From: Pseudomonas sp. PDM18 | GTDB lineage: Bacteria > Pseudomonadota > Gammaproteobacteria > Pseudomonadales > Pseudomonadaceae | Direction: 5' to 3' | NCBI RefSeq assembly: GCF_014852585.1 | Contig: NZ_JACVBX010000009.1 | Location: 235,678 to 299,677 of the forward strand | Length of the DNA: 64,000 nt | Part shown: positions 16,317-26,627 of the stretch, piece after piece | Position numbering within the stretch: position 1 is the stretch's first letter | Layout of the letters: every line of letters begins with the position of its first letter | Notes under the pieces: generated by a model | Database searches by the model: none | What the model saw: the letters and a program-made list of their open reading frames with translations, nothing else | What the model was told of the DNA's origin: nothing | Position numbers and translations under genes: made by a program

Positions 16317-17516
16317 ATGACTGACACCACTCCCGCCAGCGCACCCATGCGCCCACTGGCAGACTCCTCCCCCGCCGCCATCGTCGCCGGGTTCGTCGCC
16401 ATGCTCACCGGCTACACCAGCTCGCTGGTGCTGATGTTCCAGGCCGGCCAGGCGGCGGGGCTGACCACCGCGCAGATTTCCTCGTGGATCTGGGCGCTGT
16501 CCATCGGCATGGCCCTGACCACCATCGGCCTCACCTTGCGCTACCGCACACCCATCGTCATCGCCTGGTCCACCCCCGGCGCCGCACTGCTGATCAGCAG
16601 CCTGCCCGGCGTGCCCTACGGTGAGGCCATCGGCGCATTTATCGTGTGCGCCGCGCTGATCACCCTCTGCGGCGTCACCGGCAGCTTCGAGCGCCTGATG
16701 CGCCAGGTGCCCGGCTCGCTGGCCTCGGCGCTGCTGGCCGGCGTGCTGTTCCGCATCTGCATCGAAATCTGCAACGCCGCGCAGCAGCAGACAGCGCTGG
16801 TGGTGGCGATGTTCGTCAGCTACCTGATCGCCAAGCGCCTGTCGCCGCGCTATGCGGTGTTCGCCGCGCTACTGGTGGGCGTCGCCCTGGCCGGCTTCCT
16901 CGGCCTGCTCAACTTCAGCCACTTCCAGCTGGAAATCGCCCGCCCGGTGTGGACCACCCCGAGCTTCTCGCTGGCTGCCACCATCAGCATCGGCATCCCG
17001 CTGTTCATCGTCGCCATGGCCTCGCAGAACATGCCAGGCCTCGCCGTGCTGCGCGCCGACGGCTACCAGGTGCCCGCCTCGCCGCTGATCTCCACCACCG
17101 GCATCGCCTCGCTGCTGCTGGCGCCGTTCGGCTCCCACGGCATCAACCTGGCCGCCATCAGCGCAGCCATCTGCACCGGCCCGGAAGCCCATGAGAACCC
17201 GCACAAGCGCTACACCGCCGCGCTCTGGTGCGGGCTGTTCTACGGCATCGCCGGCATCTTCGGCGCCACCCTGGCCGCACTGTTCGCCGCGTTGCCCAAG
17301 GCGCTGGTGCTGTCCATCGCCGCCCTGGCCCTGCTCGGCTCGATCACCAACGGCCTGACCAACGCCATGGCTGACGCGCGCCAGCGCGAAGCGGCGATGG
17401 TCACCTTCCTGGTCACCGCCTCGGGCTTCACCCTGTTCTCCGTCGGCTCGGCCTTCTGGGGACTGGTGGCCGGCTTGCTGACCCAACTGGTGCTGAACTG
17501 GCGCCGTTCCGCGTAA
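16317..17516 (+). CDS. BenE-family (benzoate/H+ symporter-like) transporter
   Basis: A 399-residue membrane protein with about 12 helices. The N-terminal FVAMLTGYTSSLVLMFQAGQAAGL and the central AMASQNMPGLAVLRADGYQVP match the BenE family, whose characterised members import benzoate with protons. No benzoate-degradation genes are nearby, so the substrate may differ. It starts 13 bp after the LysE gene with GGAAG upstream of the ATG. Confidence 0.88.
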   Translation: MTDTTPASAPMRPLADSSPAAIVAGFVAMLTGYTSSLVLMFQAGQAAGLTTAQISSWIWALSIGMALTTIGLTLRYRTPIVIAWSTPGAALLISSLPGVPYGEAIGAFIVCAALITLCGVTGSFERLMRQVPGSLASALLAGVLFRICIEICNAAQQQTALVVAMFVSYLIAKRLSPRYAVFAALLVGVALAGFLGLLNFSHFQLEIARPVWTTPSFSLAATISIGIPLFIVAMASQNMPGLAVLRADGYQVPASPLISTTGIASLLLAPFGSHGINLAAISAAICTGPEAHENPHKRYTAALWCGLFYGIAGIFGATLAALFAALPKALVLSIAALALLGSITNGLTNAMADARQREAAMVTFLVTASGFTLFSVGSAFWGLVAGLLTQLVLNWRRSA

Positions 17517-17564
17517 GCCCCTTCTGCTAGCATGCGGGCGATTGCCCGAACCGGATCGCCCCGC

Positions 17565-18728
17565 ATGCTGCACACCCTGGCCGTCGCCAACTACCGCTCG
17601 ATCAACTCGCTGGTGCTGCCACTGGGCCGGCTGAACCTGATCACCGGCGCCAACGGCAGCGGCAAGTCCAACCTCTACCGCGCCCTGCGCCTGCTCGCCG
17701 AAACCGCCCAGGGCGGCGTGGTGAATGCGCTGGCGCGCGAGGGTGGGCTGGAATCCACCTTCTGGGCCGGGCCGGAAACCCATTCCCGGCGTATGCGCTC
17801 GGGCGAAGTGGAAGTCCAGGGCGGCCCGCGCAACGAAGTGAAGCGCCTGCGCCTGGGCTTTGCCGGCGAGGATTTCGGCTACGCCATCGCCCTCGGCTTG
17901 CCGCCACCTCCGGTGGTCAGCGCCTTCGGGCTGGACCCGGAGATCAAGCACGAAAGCATCTGGGCCGGCCCCTGGTACCGCCCCGCCTCGCAACTGGTGG
18001 AACGCAACGGGCCGATGCTGCGCGCCCGCGAAGGCCGCAGCTGGCAGGTGCTGGAGCAGCACATTCCGACCTTCGACAGCCTGTTCACCCAGATCGGCAG
18101 CGGCTCCGACTGCCCCGAAGCCCTGCTGCTGCGCGAGCAGATTCGCGGCTGGCGCTTCTACGACCACTTCCGCACCGACGCCGACGCCCCCGCGCGCCAG
18201 CCGCAGCTCGGCACCCGCACGCAGGTTTTGCACCACGACGGCCGCGACCTCGCCGCTGCGCTACAGACCATTCGTGAAATCGGCGACGCGACTGCGCTGG
18301 GAACCGCCATCACCGACGCCTTCCCCGGCGCCGAACTGCAGATCGACTGCCAGCCCGGCGGACGCTTCGCCGTGGCGCTAAAGCAATACGGCCTGCTGCG
18401 CCCGCTGAGCGCGGCGGAACTCTCCGACGGCACCCTGCGCTACCTGCTGCTGGTCGCCGCCCTGCTCACCCCGCGCCCACCGTCGCTGATGGTGCTCAAC
18501 GAACCGGAAACCAGCCTGCACCCGGACCTGCTGCCGGCGCTGGGGCGCCTCATCATCGCCGCCTCGAAGCACACCCAGGTCTGGGTCGTGTCCCACGCCA
18601 GCCGGCTGATCGCCACGCTGGAGGAGCACCCCGAGTGCAACTGCTTGCACCTGGACAAGGAACTGGGCCAGACAAGCATCCGCGACCAGGGCATGTTCGA
18701 TGCCCCGGCGTGGCATTGGCCGGGCTAA
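17565..18728 (+). CDS. AAA-family ATPase (OLD/AbiEii-like, no nuclease domain)
   Basis: A 387-residue ATPase with Walker A GANGSGKS (residues 28-35), the opening NYRSINSLVLPLGRLNLI typical of OLD/RecF-like AAA_21 proteins, SAAELSDGTLRYLLL as an ABC-type signature region and LNEPETSLHPDL as Walker B with the catalytic Glu. Such architecture is found alone or fused to a TOPRIM nuclease in phage-defence (OLD, Gabija) and repair proteins; no TOPRIM domain is present and the neighbours are transporters. It could be a housekeeping or solitary ATPase. Function unknown. Confidence 0.8.
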   Translation: MLHTLAVANYRSINSLVLPLGRLNLITGANGSGKSNLYRALRLLAETAQGGVVNALAREGGLESTFWAGPETHSRRMRSGEVEVQGGPRNEVKRLRLGFAGEDFGYAIALGLPPPPVVSAFGLDPEIKHESIWAGPWYRPASQLVERNGPMLRAREGRSWQVLEQHIPTFDSLFTQIGSGSDCPEALLLREQIRGWRFYDHFRTDADAPARQPQLGTRTQVLHHDGRDLAAALQTIREIGDATALGTAITDAFPGAELQIDCQPGGRFAVALKQYGLLRPLSAAELSDGTLRYLLLVAALLTPRPPSLMVLNEPETSLHPDLLPALGRLIIAASKHTQVWVVSHASRLIATLEEHPECNCLHLDKELGQTSIRDQGMFDAPAWHWPG

Positions 18729-18803
18729 CGCCGGCCGGTTCCCTACCATCCTGCGGGGGGCAGACCCGCAATGCTTTACAAAACCTGAAGGGAACTCAGC
18801 GCA

Positions 18804-19700
18804 TCAGGCCGGCGCCTGCTCCGGTGCGGTCTTGGCCACGCCACGGCTGACCCACCAGCCGAAGAGGCCGGCGGTGAAGAACATCAGCACGCCGTAGATG
18901 GCCGCCGGGATCGCCATGGTCTTGTTGTTCAGCAGCATCGGGCTGAGCGCTAGGGCGATGGCGAGGGTGCCGTTGTGGATGCCGATTTCCATGCCGATGG
19001 CGATGGATTGCGGCTTGGACAGCTTGAGCAGGCGCGGAATCCAGTAGCCCACGGCCAGGCTCAGCAGGTTGAAGCACAGTGCCGCCGCGCCGACGATGGG
19101 CGCATAGGTGAGGAACGTCTGCCAGTCCTTGGTCACGGCCACGCCGATGATCACCGCCAGCAGCAGCGCGGAGAGGATCTTCACCGGCTTCTGCAGTGCC
19201 GCCGCCACGCCCGGCAGCAGGCGCCGCACGATCATGCCGATGGCCACGGGGCCGAGGACGATGATGAACACCTGCACCACCTTGGCGAACTGCAGCGGGA
19301 TGGTCTGGCCGTCGTTCATGAAGTACAGCAGCGACATGTTCACGATCAGCGGCATGGTGAGGATGGCGATCACCGAGTTCACCGCGGTCAGCGTGATGTT
19401 CAGCGCGACGTCGCCGTGGGCCAGGTGGCTGTAGAGGTTGGCGGTGGTGCCGCCGGGCGATGCGGCGAGCAGCATCATGCCCACGGCGAGCGCCGCTTCG
19501 AGGGCGAAGCCCAGGGTAATGAGGAAGCACGCCAGGGGCAGCAGGATGATCTGGCACACCAGGCCGATCAGCACGGGCTTGGGATAACGCACCACGCGGG
19601 CGAAGTCGGCGATGGTCAGGGACAGGCCGAGGCCCAGCATGATGATGCCCAGGGCGATGGGCATGAACAGCGTCAGCAAGGGATCGTTGGTCATTGTCAT
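18804..19700 (-). CDS. Bile acid:sodium symporter (BASS) family protein
   Basis: A 298-residue membrane protein with about nine to ten helices. The signatures are MGLGLSLTIADFARV-like near residue 25 (here LGLGLSLTIADFARVVRYPK), ASPGGTTANLYSHLAHGDVAL near 80-100 and GMEIGIHNGTLAIALA near 235-250, all conserved in the SBF/BASS family. Members carry organic anions such as bile acids or pyruvate with Na+. GGAG precedes the ATG. Position matches PA1650. The actual substrate cannot be inferred. Confidence 0.87.
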   Translation of the reverse strand: MTMTNDPLLTLFMPIALGIIMLGLGLSLTIADFARVVRYPKPVLIGLVCQIILLPLACFLITLGFALEAALAVGMMLLAASPGGTTANLYSHLAHGDVALNITLTAVNSVIAILTMPLIVNMSLLYFMNDGQTIPLQFAKVVQVFIIVLGPVAIGMIVRRLLPGVAAALQKPVKILSALLLAVIIGVAVTKDWQTFLTYAPIVGAAALCFNLLSLAVGYWIPRLLKLSKPQSIAIGMEIGIHNGTLAIALALSPMLLNNKTMAIPAAIYGVLMFFTAGLFGWWVSRGVAKTAPEQAPA

Positions 19701-19840
19701 TATTCTCCAACTGGAATGGGCCGATTGTTTCGGCCTCTTGGGCGCTTGTAACTGGCCTTGCAGGCCAATACCACTTCTTCCTGTAACAGAATGCGAAAGT
19801 TTGTAGCGAACGGGGCGGGATCGTCAGGCTAGCGGGCTTT

Positions 19841-19919
19841 TGTAGGAGCGAGCTTGCTCGCGAACCGCCCAGCGCCGAAGCGTCCGGAAAATTCGTTCGC
19901 GAGCAAGCTCGCTCCTACA
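19841..19919. repeat. REP pair in opposite orientation
   Basis: Head-to-head copies of the GTAGGAGCGAGCTTGCTCGC palindrome in the gap between the BASS and SDR genes. Confidence 0.9.
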
Positions 19920-19976
19920 GGTGTGACGGGGCAGCGTGGGTGCTGAGGCTAGCCGCGCGCGGCTAGCCCGGGACGA

Positions 19977-20738
19977 TCAGATCGCCGTGGCGCCGCCATC
20001 CACCGGCAGCGCGATGCCGGTGGTGAAGCCGGCGTGGTCGCTGCACAGGTAGAGCACCGCGGAGGCGATTTCCTCGACGCGGCCGACGCGACCCACCGGG
20101 TGCATGGCGGCGGCGAACTCGGCCTTCTTCGGATCGGCCTCGTAGGCACGGCGGAACATGTCGGTGTCGATCACCGCCGGGCACACCGCGTTGACGCGGA
20201 TTTTCTTCTTTGCGTACTCGATGGCGGCGGACTTGGTCAGGCCGATCACCGCGTGCTTGGAGGCGGCATAGATGCTCATCTTCGGCGCGGCGCCCAGGCC
20301 GGCAACCGAGGCGGTGTTGACGATGGCGCCGCCGCCCTGCTCCAGCATCACCGGAATCTGGTGCTTCATGCACAGCCAGACACCCTTGACGTTGACGCCC
20401 ATGATGGCGTCGAACTCGCTCTCCTCGCCATCGGCCAGCTTGCCCTTCTCGATCTCGATGCCGGCGTTGTTGAAGGCGTAGTCCAGGCGGCCGTAGGCAG
20501 CCACGGTGCCTTCCACCAGCGCCTTGACCTCGGCGTCGCGGGTCACGTCACAACGGATGAAGGTCGCCTCGCCACCCGCCGCGCGGATCAGCTCGACGGT
20601 GCCTTCGCCGCCCTTTGCGTCGACGTCGGAAACCACGACCTTCACGCCCTGCTGGGCGAAGGCCTGGGCGGTGGCGCGGCCGATGCCGTTGGCGGCGCCG
20701 GTGACCAGGGCGACCTGGCCGGAAAGCAGCTGACTCAT
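19977..20738 (-). CDS. Short-chain dehydrogenase/reductase
   Basis: A 253-residue classical SDR. The Rossmann motif is TGAANGIG (13-20), NNAG is at 90-93, and the catalytic residues are Ser144, Tyr157 and Lys161 (YAASK). Asp38-Asp40 at the end of the second strand favours NAD over NADP. The C-terminal GFTTGIALPVDGGATA is typical of the 3-ketoacyl-reductase/glucose-dehydrogenase-like group. Start at MSQLLSGQ gives normal length; earlier in-frame starts add unconserved residues. Single gene; substrate unknown. Confidence 0.88.
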   Translation of the reverse strand: MSQLLSGQVALVTGAANGIGRATAQAFAQQGVKVVVSDVDAKGGEGTVELIRAAGGEATFIRCDVTRDAEVKALVEGTVAAYGRLDYAFNNAGIEIEKGKLADGEESEFDAIMGVNVKGVWLCMKHQIPVMLEQGGGAIVNTASVAGLGAAPKMSIYAASKHAVIGLTKSAAIEYAKKKIRVNAVCPAVIDTDMFRRAYEADPKKAEFAAAMHPVGRVGRVEEIASAVLYLCSDHAGFTTGIALPVDGGATAI

Positions 20739-20975
20739 GAGCGTTCCTCGAAAGCGTTGCGAAGCGAATGGGGATAACCGTCGCAGTCTAGCCAGCGCGT
20801 TGCGGGCGCGAAGCACTATCAGGCGGGGCGACGTCGTTGCATCCATGCCGATGATGATTCGGCCAAATCCGGATCACTGGAACCGATGGACGGACATTCC
20901 CCCGGCGGACGGAACTTGCCCCAACGCCGCGCGCGGACTATCACCTAGGCTTTCCCCCTGACTGAGTCCACTGCC

Positions 20976-21980
20976 ATGTCCGCCCAGATCAACCGTCAGT
21001 TCCAGCTCGCCCAGCGCCCGGTCGGCGCCGCTACCCGCGACACCTTCGCCTACGTGGAAACCCCGGTCGGCGAGCCCGGCCCCGGCCAGATCCTGGTGAA
21101 GAACCAGTACCTGTCGCTGGACCCGGCCATGCGCGGCTGGATGAACGACGCGAAGTCCTACATCGCCCCGGTGGCCATCGGCGACGTGATGCGCGCCCTG
21201 GGCGTGGGCAAGGTGATCGCCTCGCAGCACCCGGACTTCAAGGTCGGCGACGAAGTGAACGGCGCCCTCGGCGTGCAGGATTACTTCCTCGGCGAGCCCA
21301 AGGGTTTCTACAAGGTCGACAGCCAGCGCGCGCCGCTGCCGCTGTACCTGTCCGCGCTGGGCATGACCGGCATGACCGCCTACTTCGGCTTCCTCGACGT
21401 CGGCCTGCCCCAGGCCGGTGACACCGTGGTGGTCTCCGGCGCCGCCGGCGCGGTGGGCAGCGTGGTCGGGCAGATCGCCAAGATCAAGGGCTGCCGCGTG
21501 GTCGGCATCGCCGGCGGCGCCGACAAGTGCCGCTACCTGGTGGATGAACTGGGCTTCGACGGCGCCATCGACTACAAGGCCGAGGACGTCAACGCCGGCC
21601 TCAAGCGCGAATGCCCCAAGGGCGTGAACGTGTTCTTCGACAACGTCGGCGGTGACATCCTCGATGCCGTGCTCGCCCGCCTGGCGCCCAAGGCGCGGGT
21701 GGTGATCTGCGGCGCGATCAGCCAGTACAACAACAAGGAAGCCGTGCGCGGCCCGGCCAATTATCTCTCGCTGCTGGTCAATCGCGCGCGCATGGAAGGC
21801 ATGGTGGTGATGGACTACGCCCACCGCTTCCAGGAAGGCTTCAAGGACATGGCGACCTGGATCGCCGAAGGCAAGCTGAAGTCGAAGGAAGACATCGTCG
21901 AAGGCCTGGAAACCTTCCCCGAGACCCTGGCCAAGCTGTTCAGCGGCGAGAACTTCGGCAAGCTGGTGCTGAAGGTCTGA
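20976..21980 (+). CDS. NADP-dependent medium-chain reductase (CurA/PTGR family)
   Basis: A 334-residue zinc-independent MDR reductase. It has the N-terminal LSLDPAMRGWM, the NADP-binding SGAAGAVGSVVGQIAK (154-169) and the C-terminal ETFPETLAKLFSGENFGKLVLKV of the leukotriene-B4/prostaglandin reductase-like group, which reduce alpha,beta-unsaturated carbonyls (CurA acts on curcumin). Position matches PA1649. The start is the first ATG; no strong ribosome site is visible. Confidence 0.88.
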   Translation: MSAQINRQFQLAQRPVGAATRDTFAYVETPVGEPGPGQILVKNQYLSLDPAMRGWMNDAKSYIAPVAIGDVMRALGVGKVIASQHPDFKVGDEVNGALGVQDYFLGEPKGFYKVDSQRAPLPLYLSALGMTGMTAYFGFLDVGLPQAGDTVVVSGAAGAVGSVVGQIAKIKGCRVVGIAGGADKCRYLVDELGFDGAIDYKAEDVNAGLKRECPKGVNVFFDNVGGDILDAVLARLAPKARVVICGAISQYNNKEAVRGPANYLSLLVNRARMEGMVVMDYAHRFQEGFKDMATWIAEGKLKSKEDIVEGLETFPETLAKLFSGENFGKLVLKV

Positions 21981-22016
21981 CGGCCGCTCCCACCAGGATT
22001 CCTGTGCTCGGATCGG

Positions 22017-22131
22017 CCCTCACCCTAACCCTCTCCCAGAGGGAGAGCGGAGCGTTCGGCGCAGGATGAAACTACAGCGTCAGCCGGCACAATCGGCTCC
22101 CTCTCCCCCTGGGAGAGGGCTGGGGTGAGGG
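22017..22131. repeat. CCCTCACCC...GGGTGAGGG element (family C), full copy
   Basis: The clearest copy: outer arms CCCTCACCCTAACCCTCTCCC and its inverse flank a roughly 70-bp middle containing GTCAGCCGGCA. It fills most of the 311-bp gap between the MDR reductase and the SulP gene. The remaining about 150 bp must hold the SulP promoter, which I could not pick out. Confidence 0.8.
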
Positions 22132-22291
22132 AAAAGGCACTGCGCCAGAATCACAGGGGGAGGATGTTCGCGGACATGGCCCGCTCCCGGAGTTCTGCAT
22201 TCCTCGCTCTATCTCGATGATTTCCGATAAGCTCTGTTGAGCCTTTCCAGCTAGGATTTCCCCTGGTCGATTCCAAGGAAGATCCCCCCGA

Positions 22292-24031
22292 ATGTCCCTC
22301 GCCCGTTGGCTGCCCGGCCTGGACAGCCTGCTGCACTATCGTTTCGACTGGCTACCGCGCGATGTGCAGGCCGGCCTGTCGGTGGCCGCGGTGCAGATTC
22401 CCACCGCCATCGCCTATTCGCAGATCATTGGCTTCCCGCCGCAGGTCGGGCTCTACGCCTGCATCCTGCCGATGCTGATCTACGCCATCGTCGGCAGCTC
22501 GCGGCAGCTGATGGTCGGCCCGGATGCCGCCACCGCCGCGATGGTCGCGGCGGCCATCACACCGCTGGCGGCCGGCAACCCGGAGCGCCTGCTGCAGCTG
22601 TCGATGATCGTCGCGGTGCTGGTGGGCGCCATGTCCATCGCTGCCGGTTTCGCCCGCGCCGGCTTCGTCGCCAGCTTCCTCTCGCGGCCCACGCTGGTGG
22701 GTTACCTGAACGGCATTGGCCTGAGCCTGATCGCCGGGCAACTCGGCAAGATTCTCGGCTACCACAGCGAGACCAGCGGCTTCGTCCGCGGCCTGATCGC
22801 CCTGGTGCGCAACCTCGCCGATACGCATTTCCCGACCCTGGCACTAGGGGTCGGCACCCTGGCGCTGATGATCCTGCTGCCGCGTCGCTACCCGAAGATT
22901 CCCGGCGCGCTGGTGGGCGTGCTGTTCGCCTCGATCATCGCCGCAGTGTTCGGCCTCGACCAGTACGGCATCAAGCTGCTCGGCGAAGTACCGCAAGGAC
23001 TGCCACAGCTGAGCTGGCCGAAGACCAACTACGAGGAGCTGGGCAGCCTGTTCCGCGACGCCATGGGCATCACCATCGTCAGCTTCTGCAGCGCCATGCT
23101 CACCGCGCGCAGCTTCGCCGCCCGCCACGGCTACGCCATCGACGCCAACCACGAGTTCATGGCGCTGGGCATGGCCAATATCGGCGCGGGGATTTCCCAG
23201 GGCTTCGTCATCAGCGGCGCCGACTCGCGCACCGCGGTGAACGACATGGTCGGCGGCAAGAGCCAGATGGTCGGCGTAGTGGCCGCGCTGGTGATCGGCC
23301 TGGTCCTGCTGCTGTTCAGCAAGCCGCTGGGCTGGGTGCCGATGCCGGCGCTGGGCGCGGTGCTGCTGATGGCCGGCTGGGGGCTGATCGACTTCCGCGC
23401 GCTGCGCGGCTTCTGGGCGCTGAGCCGATTCGAGTTCGGGCTGTGCGTTCTGACCACCATCGGCGTGCTCAGCGTCGGCGTACTGCCGGGCATCTTCGTC
23501 GCCATCATGCTTGCCCTGCTGCGCCTGCTCTACCTCACCTATCGCCCGCACGACGCGGTGATGGGCTGGGTGCACGGCATCGACGGCCAGGTGGAGCTGG
23601 AGCAGTACCCCAACGCCCACACCCTGCCGGGGCTGGTGATCTACCGCTTCGACGCGCCGATCCTGTTCTTCAACGCCGACTACTTCAAACAGCGTCTGCT
23701 GGAAGTGGTGGCCGAGGCGCCAAACGCGCGGGCGGTGCTGCTCAATGCCGAAGGCATCCTCAACCTGGATATCAGCGGCCTGACCTCGCTGCGCGAAGTG
23801 CAGCAGACCCTCAACGCTCAGGGCGTGCACCTGTCCCTGGCACGGGTGACCGGCGAAACCCTGGTGATGCTCAAGCGCTCCGGTGCTTTGGGCGAGGTGA
23901 AGCCGCCGCTGGTGTTCAGCTCGGTGCGCGCGGGGGTCAACGCGTACCGGCGCTGGCACCAGCAGCGCAAGCGCGAGCAGGCGACCAGCGCCCAGGCTTC
24001 ACAGGCGGAACTGCCCGACCAGCCCCTGTAG
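22292..24031 (+). CDS. SulP-family anion transporter with STAS domain
   Basis: A 579-residue SulP transporter: a transmembrane core of 12-14 segments (residues about 20-425, with [20 protein letters not shown] and [13 protein letters not shown]) followed by a cytoplasmic STAS domain (about 435-555, with the [14 protein letters not shown] loop). The family carries sulfate, bicarbonate or dicarboxylates. AAGGAAG precedes the ATG. Position matches PA1647. Its last 33 bases overlap the 3' end of the convergent chemoreceptor gene. Confidence 0.9.
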   Translation: MSLARWLPGLDSLLHYRFDWLPRDVQAGLSVAAVQIPTAIAYSQIIGFPPQVGLYACILPMLIYAIVGSSRQLMVGPDAATAAMVAAAITPLAAGNPERLLQLSMIVAVLVGAMSIAAGFARAGFVASFLSRPTLVGYLNGIGLSLIAGQLGKILGYHSETSGFVRGLIALVRNLADTHFPTLALGVGTLALMILLPRRYPKIPGALVGVLFASIIAAVFGLDQYGIKLLGEVPQGLPQLSWPKTNYEELGSLFRDAMGITIVSFCSAMLTARSFAARHGYAIDANHEFMALGMANIGAGISQGFVISGADSRTAVNDMVGGKSQMVGVVAALVIGLVLLLFSKPLGWVPMPALGAVLLMAGWGLIDFRALRGFWALSRFEFGLCVLTTIGVLSVGVLPGIFVAIMLALLRLLYLTYRPHDAVMGWVHGIDGQVELEQYPNAHTLPGLVIYRFDAPILFFNADYFKQRLLEVVAEAPNARAVLLNAEGILNLDISGLTSLREVQQTLNAQGVHLSLARVTGETLVMLKRSGALGEVKPPLVFSSVRAGVNAYRRWHQQRKREQATSAQASQAELPDQPL

Positions 24032-25954
24032 TTCGCGGCTGAGCTGCGCCAGCTCGACGCTGGACGACGCGGTGGACTCCATGGCCTGCGCCGATTCGTC
24101 GGCGATGCCACGGATGCTGCTGACGCTGCGGCTGATCTCCTCGGCCACCGCGCTCTGTTGCTCGGAAGCGGCGGCGATCTGCTGGTTCATCTGGTGGATC
24201 ACCGCCACCGCCGAGGCGATGGTGCCCAGCGCGGCCTCGGTCTGTACCGCGTCGCCGACGGTCATTTCCACCAGCGCGTGACTGCGTTGCATACGTTGCA
24301 CCGATGTAGTCGCGCCGTTCTGCAGGGCGGCAATCAACGTCTCGATCTCCGCGGTGGACTGCTGGGTGCGCCGCGCCAGCGCCCGCACCTCGTCCGCAAC
24401 CACGGCAAAGCCCCTGCCCTGCTCGCCCGCTCGCGCGGCCTCAATGGCGGCGTTGAGCGCCAGTAGGTTGGTCTGCTCGGCGACATTCTTGATCACGTCC
24501 AGCACGCTGCCGATGCTCTGGCTTTCGCGGCCAAGCTGCTCGATGCTCTGCGTGGCCGCGCGCACCGCATCGGCCAGTTGCTCGATGCGGCCCAGCGTCT
24601 GGCGCACCACGTCCTGCCCGCTGGCCACCTTGCCGTCGGCCTGTTCGGCGGAGCTGGCGGCTTCTTCTGCATTGCGCGCCACGTCATGGACGGTGGCCGC
24701 CATCTGGTTCATCGCCGTGGCGACCTGGTCGGTCTCGGCCTTCTGGCTGTTCACCCCGTGCTGCGTGCGCTCGGTAATGCTGGACAGCGCCTGTGCCGAG
24801 GCGGTGATCTGCCCCACGCCATCGCTCAACCGGCTGACGATGCCGCGCAGGCTGTCCGCCATACTGCCGACTGCGCCCATCAATTGGCCGACCTCATCCT
24901 TGCGCCGCACCTCGATGCTCACGCTCAGGTCACCCTCGGCGATGCGTCGAGCCATGCCGATCACCTGGCGCAGCGGCCGCACGATCATCCAGGTGATCAA
25001 CATCGACGCCAGCGCACCAACCAGCAGCGCCAGCGCCGCCGAAGCGACGATCAGCAGCGTGTTGGTGCGTAATTGGCTCTGCATGGCTGCGCGTTGGGCG
25101 GCGTAGGCGTCGTCGACCTGCTGCATGACCAGCGCCGCGCGATCGTTCATCTGTGCGTGGACCTGCTTTTCCTGCTCGAGGCTGGCGGTGTACTCATCGA
25201 GCTTCTCGACGAAGGCGTTGATGTTGGTGATGACGTCCTTGAGCACCGAGACGTAGGTTGGATCGGTGATCGCCTCCTGCAATTTGGCGGACAGCTCCAG
25301 CGCCTCGGCGGCGGATTTGATGCGGCCGCCCTCGGCCTTCTCCTCGCCGCCAGCTTCCATGCGCGAGCGCGCCTCGTTCAGGCCCTGCAGCACCAGGCGA
25401 TAGAGCTGGCTGACCTGGGCCGCCTGCTGCAGCAGTTCCTCGCCCTTCTGGCCCTGGGAATCCTTGAGTTCGTAGGCGCCGTCATCGGCCAGGCTGGATT
25501 GCAGGATGTCCAGGCTGTTGGACGCTCCGTTGACCGACCAGGTGGCGGCGTCCAGCGACAGTCGCCGGCTCTTGCTGGACTTCTCGAAGCTGGCAAAGGC
25601 CGCGAGGTAATCGGCGACGCCCTGCTCTACGCGGGCCATGGCCGCTGCCTCCTCCGGCTGGGCCTTGAGCCGCGCCACCGCTTCGCCGAGGTTGCCGGCG
25701 TGTTCGCGCAGGCGTTTGGCCGAGGCATCACTGGCGTCGATCACGAAGTCCTTCTCGCTCTGGCGCATCTCTAGCAACTCGCGGTTGATGGTCGACATGT
25801 CGCCGAGCAGGTCGAAACGCTGGGAAATCGACCGTAGCGAGGTCACGCCGATCACCGCCACCAGGGCGGTCAGCAACAACACCAGGCCGAACCCGATGGC
25901 CAGTTTCTTCGCCGTTCCCATATCGGCCAGACGACGCTGCACGAAGGCAACCAT
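23999..25954 (-). CDS. Methyl-accepting chemotaxis protein
   Basis: A 651-residue transmembrane chemoreceptor: TM1 at about 19-38, a large, mostly helical periplasmic sensor of about 250 residues (size and helicity suit a helical bimodular domain), TM2 near 300-320, a HAMP domain, and the cytoplasmic signalling hairpin with the tip [20 protein letters not shown]. There is no C-terminal CheR-tethering pentapeptide (it ends GLVGQFRL). The start is the second ATG of the frame, preceded by GGGGGAG. Position matches PA1646. Ligand unknown. Its 3' end overlaps the SulP gene on the other strand. Confidence 0.92.
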   Translation of the reverse strand: MVAFVQRRLADMGTAKKLAIGFGLVLLLTALVAVIGVTSLRSISQRFDLLGDMSTINRELLEMRQSEKDFVIDASDASAKRLREHAGNLGEAVARLKAQPEEAAAMARVEQGVADYLAAFASFEKSSKSRRLSLDAATWSVNGASNSLDILQSSLADDGAYELKDSQGQKGEELLQQAAQVSQLYRLVLQGLNEARSRMEAGGEEKAEGGRIKSAAEALELSAKLQEAITDPTYVSVLKDVITNINAFVEKLDEYTASLEQEKQVHAQMNDRAALVMQQVDDAYAAQRAAMQSQLRTNTLLIVASAALALLVGALASMLITWMIVRPLRQVIGMARRIAEGDLSVSIEVRRKDEVGQLMGAVGSMADSLRGIVSRLSDGVGQITASAQALSSITERTQHGVNSQKAETDQVATAMNQMAATVHDVARNAEEAASSAEQADGKVASGQDVVRQTLGRIEQLADAVRAATQSIEQLGRESQSIGSVLDVIKNVAEQTNLLALNAAIEAARAGEQGRGFAVVADEVRALARRTQQSTAEIETLIAALQNGATTSVQRMQRSHALVEMTVGDAVQTEAALGTIASAVAVIHQMNQQIAAASEQQSAVAEEISRSVSSIRGIADESAQAMESTASSSVELAQLSRELQGLVGQFRL

Positions 25955-26234
25955 GGCTTCTCCCCCCATCCGCAATGGCGTTGCAGGAAATCCCCGAAGG
26001 TCTCCTGATCGTTATCGCTGCTTTTGCGCGGAACATTAGGAGCGCCGCGCACCGACTGGATAGAGGGCACGACGGTGATGGCACGGTGATGCTGCACAGA
26101 GATACGTGGAGGTCGTATCCAGAACACTGAACAAGGCTTTCCTGGCCCAGATACGGAAATCGCCGACAGCGAGCTGACAGCCTGATCGTTCAGATTCCGA
26201 CACCGGACTTTTCTCTCCAGGTGCTCGGATAAAT

Positions 26235-26603
26235 GCCTACTACCAACTGGTCCTGCAGCTCCCGCTGGCGGGATTCGCCTGCGAACTGCAACTACCGGAG
26301 CTTTACCGCGAGCAGCGCCGCCTCGACCCACTGCTGCTGGCTCGCGGGCAATTACCGATTCGCAGCTTCGTCTGCCCGCTGGCCTGCGATGAGGTCAAGG
26401 GCGATTGGCTGGACGGCTGGTTCGATACCCGGACCGGCTGGCGCCTGGTGCGCGGCATCGTCAGCCTGATTCACGACCGCACGCTGGAATTCGACCGCCG
26501 CGACCCACTGCTCTCGGAACTCTTCGCGCTCGGCGAACGGCTGGACGTGGCGCACATGGTCGGCGTCCACTGGCAGCTCGGCCTGGAGCTGGAACTCGCC
26601 TGA
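26235..26603 (+). pseudogene. Conserved-looking frame with no in-frame start codon (PA1645-like position)
   Basis: The frame is open from 26178 and reads well from 26235: AYYQLVLQLPLAGFACELQL... through WFDTRTGWRLVRGIVSLIHD to HWQLGLELELA and TGA, about 122 residues, with codon use like neighbouring genes. But no ATG, GTG or TTG occurs in frame before residue about 72. An ATG at 26233, preceded by CCAGGTG, lies in a different frame; one missing base just after it would join ATG to this frame. So the gene is either broken by a recent one-base deletion, a sequencing error, or it uses a rare start. Between the chemoreceptor and the flavin reductase the positional match is PA1645 (hypothetical). 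Function unknown. Confidence 0.6.
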
Positions 26604-26627
26604 CGCGGCAGCGCCAGTCGTAAAGCC

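Noticed and set aside
16869..18236. A 455-codon minus-strand frame opposite the BenE and ATPase genes
   Set aside because: Antisense to two recognisable proteins, low-complexity composition, no ribosome site or motif.
17565..18728. Calling the ATPase a phage-defence system
   Set aside because: No TOPRIM domain, helicase or defence neighbours; the fold alone is not enough.
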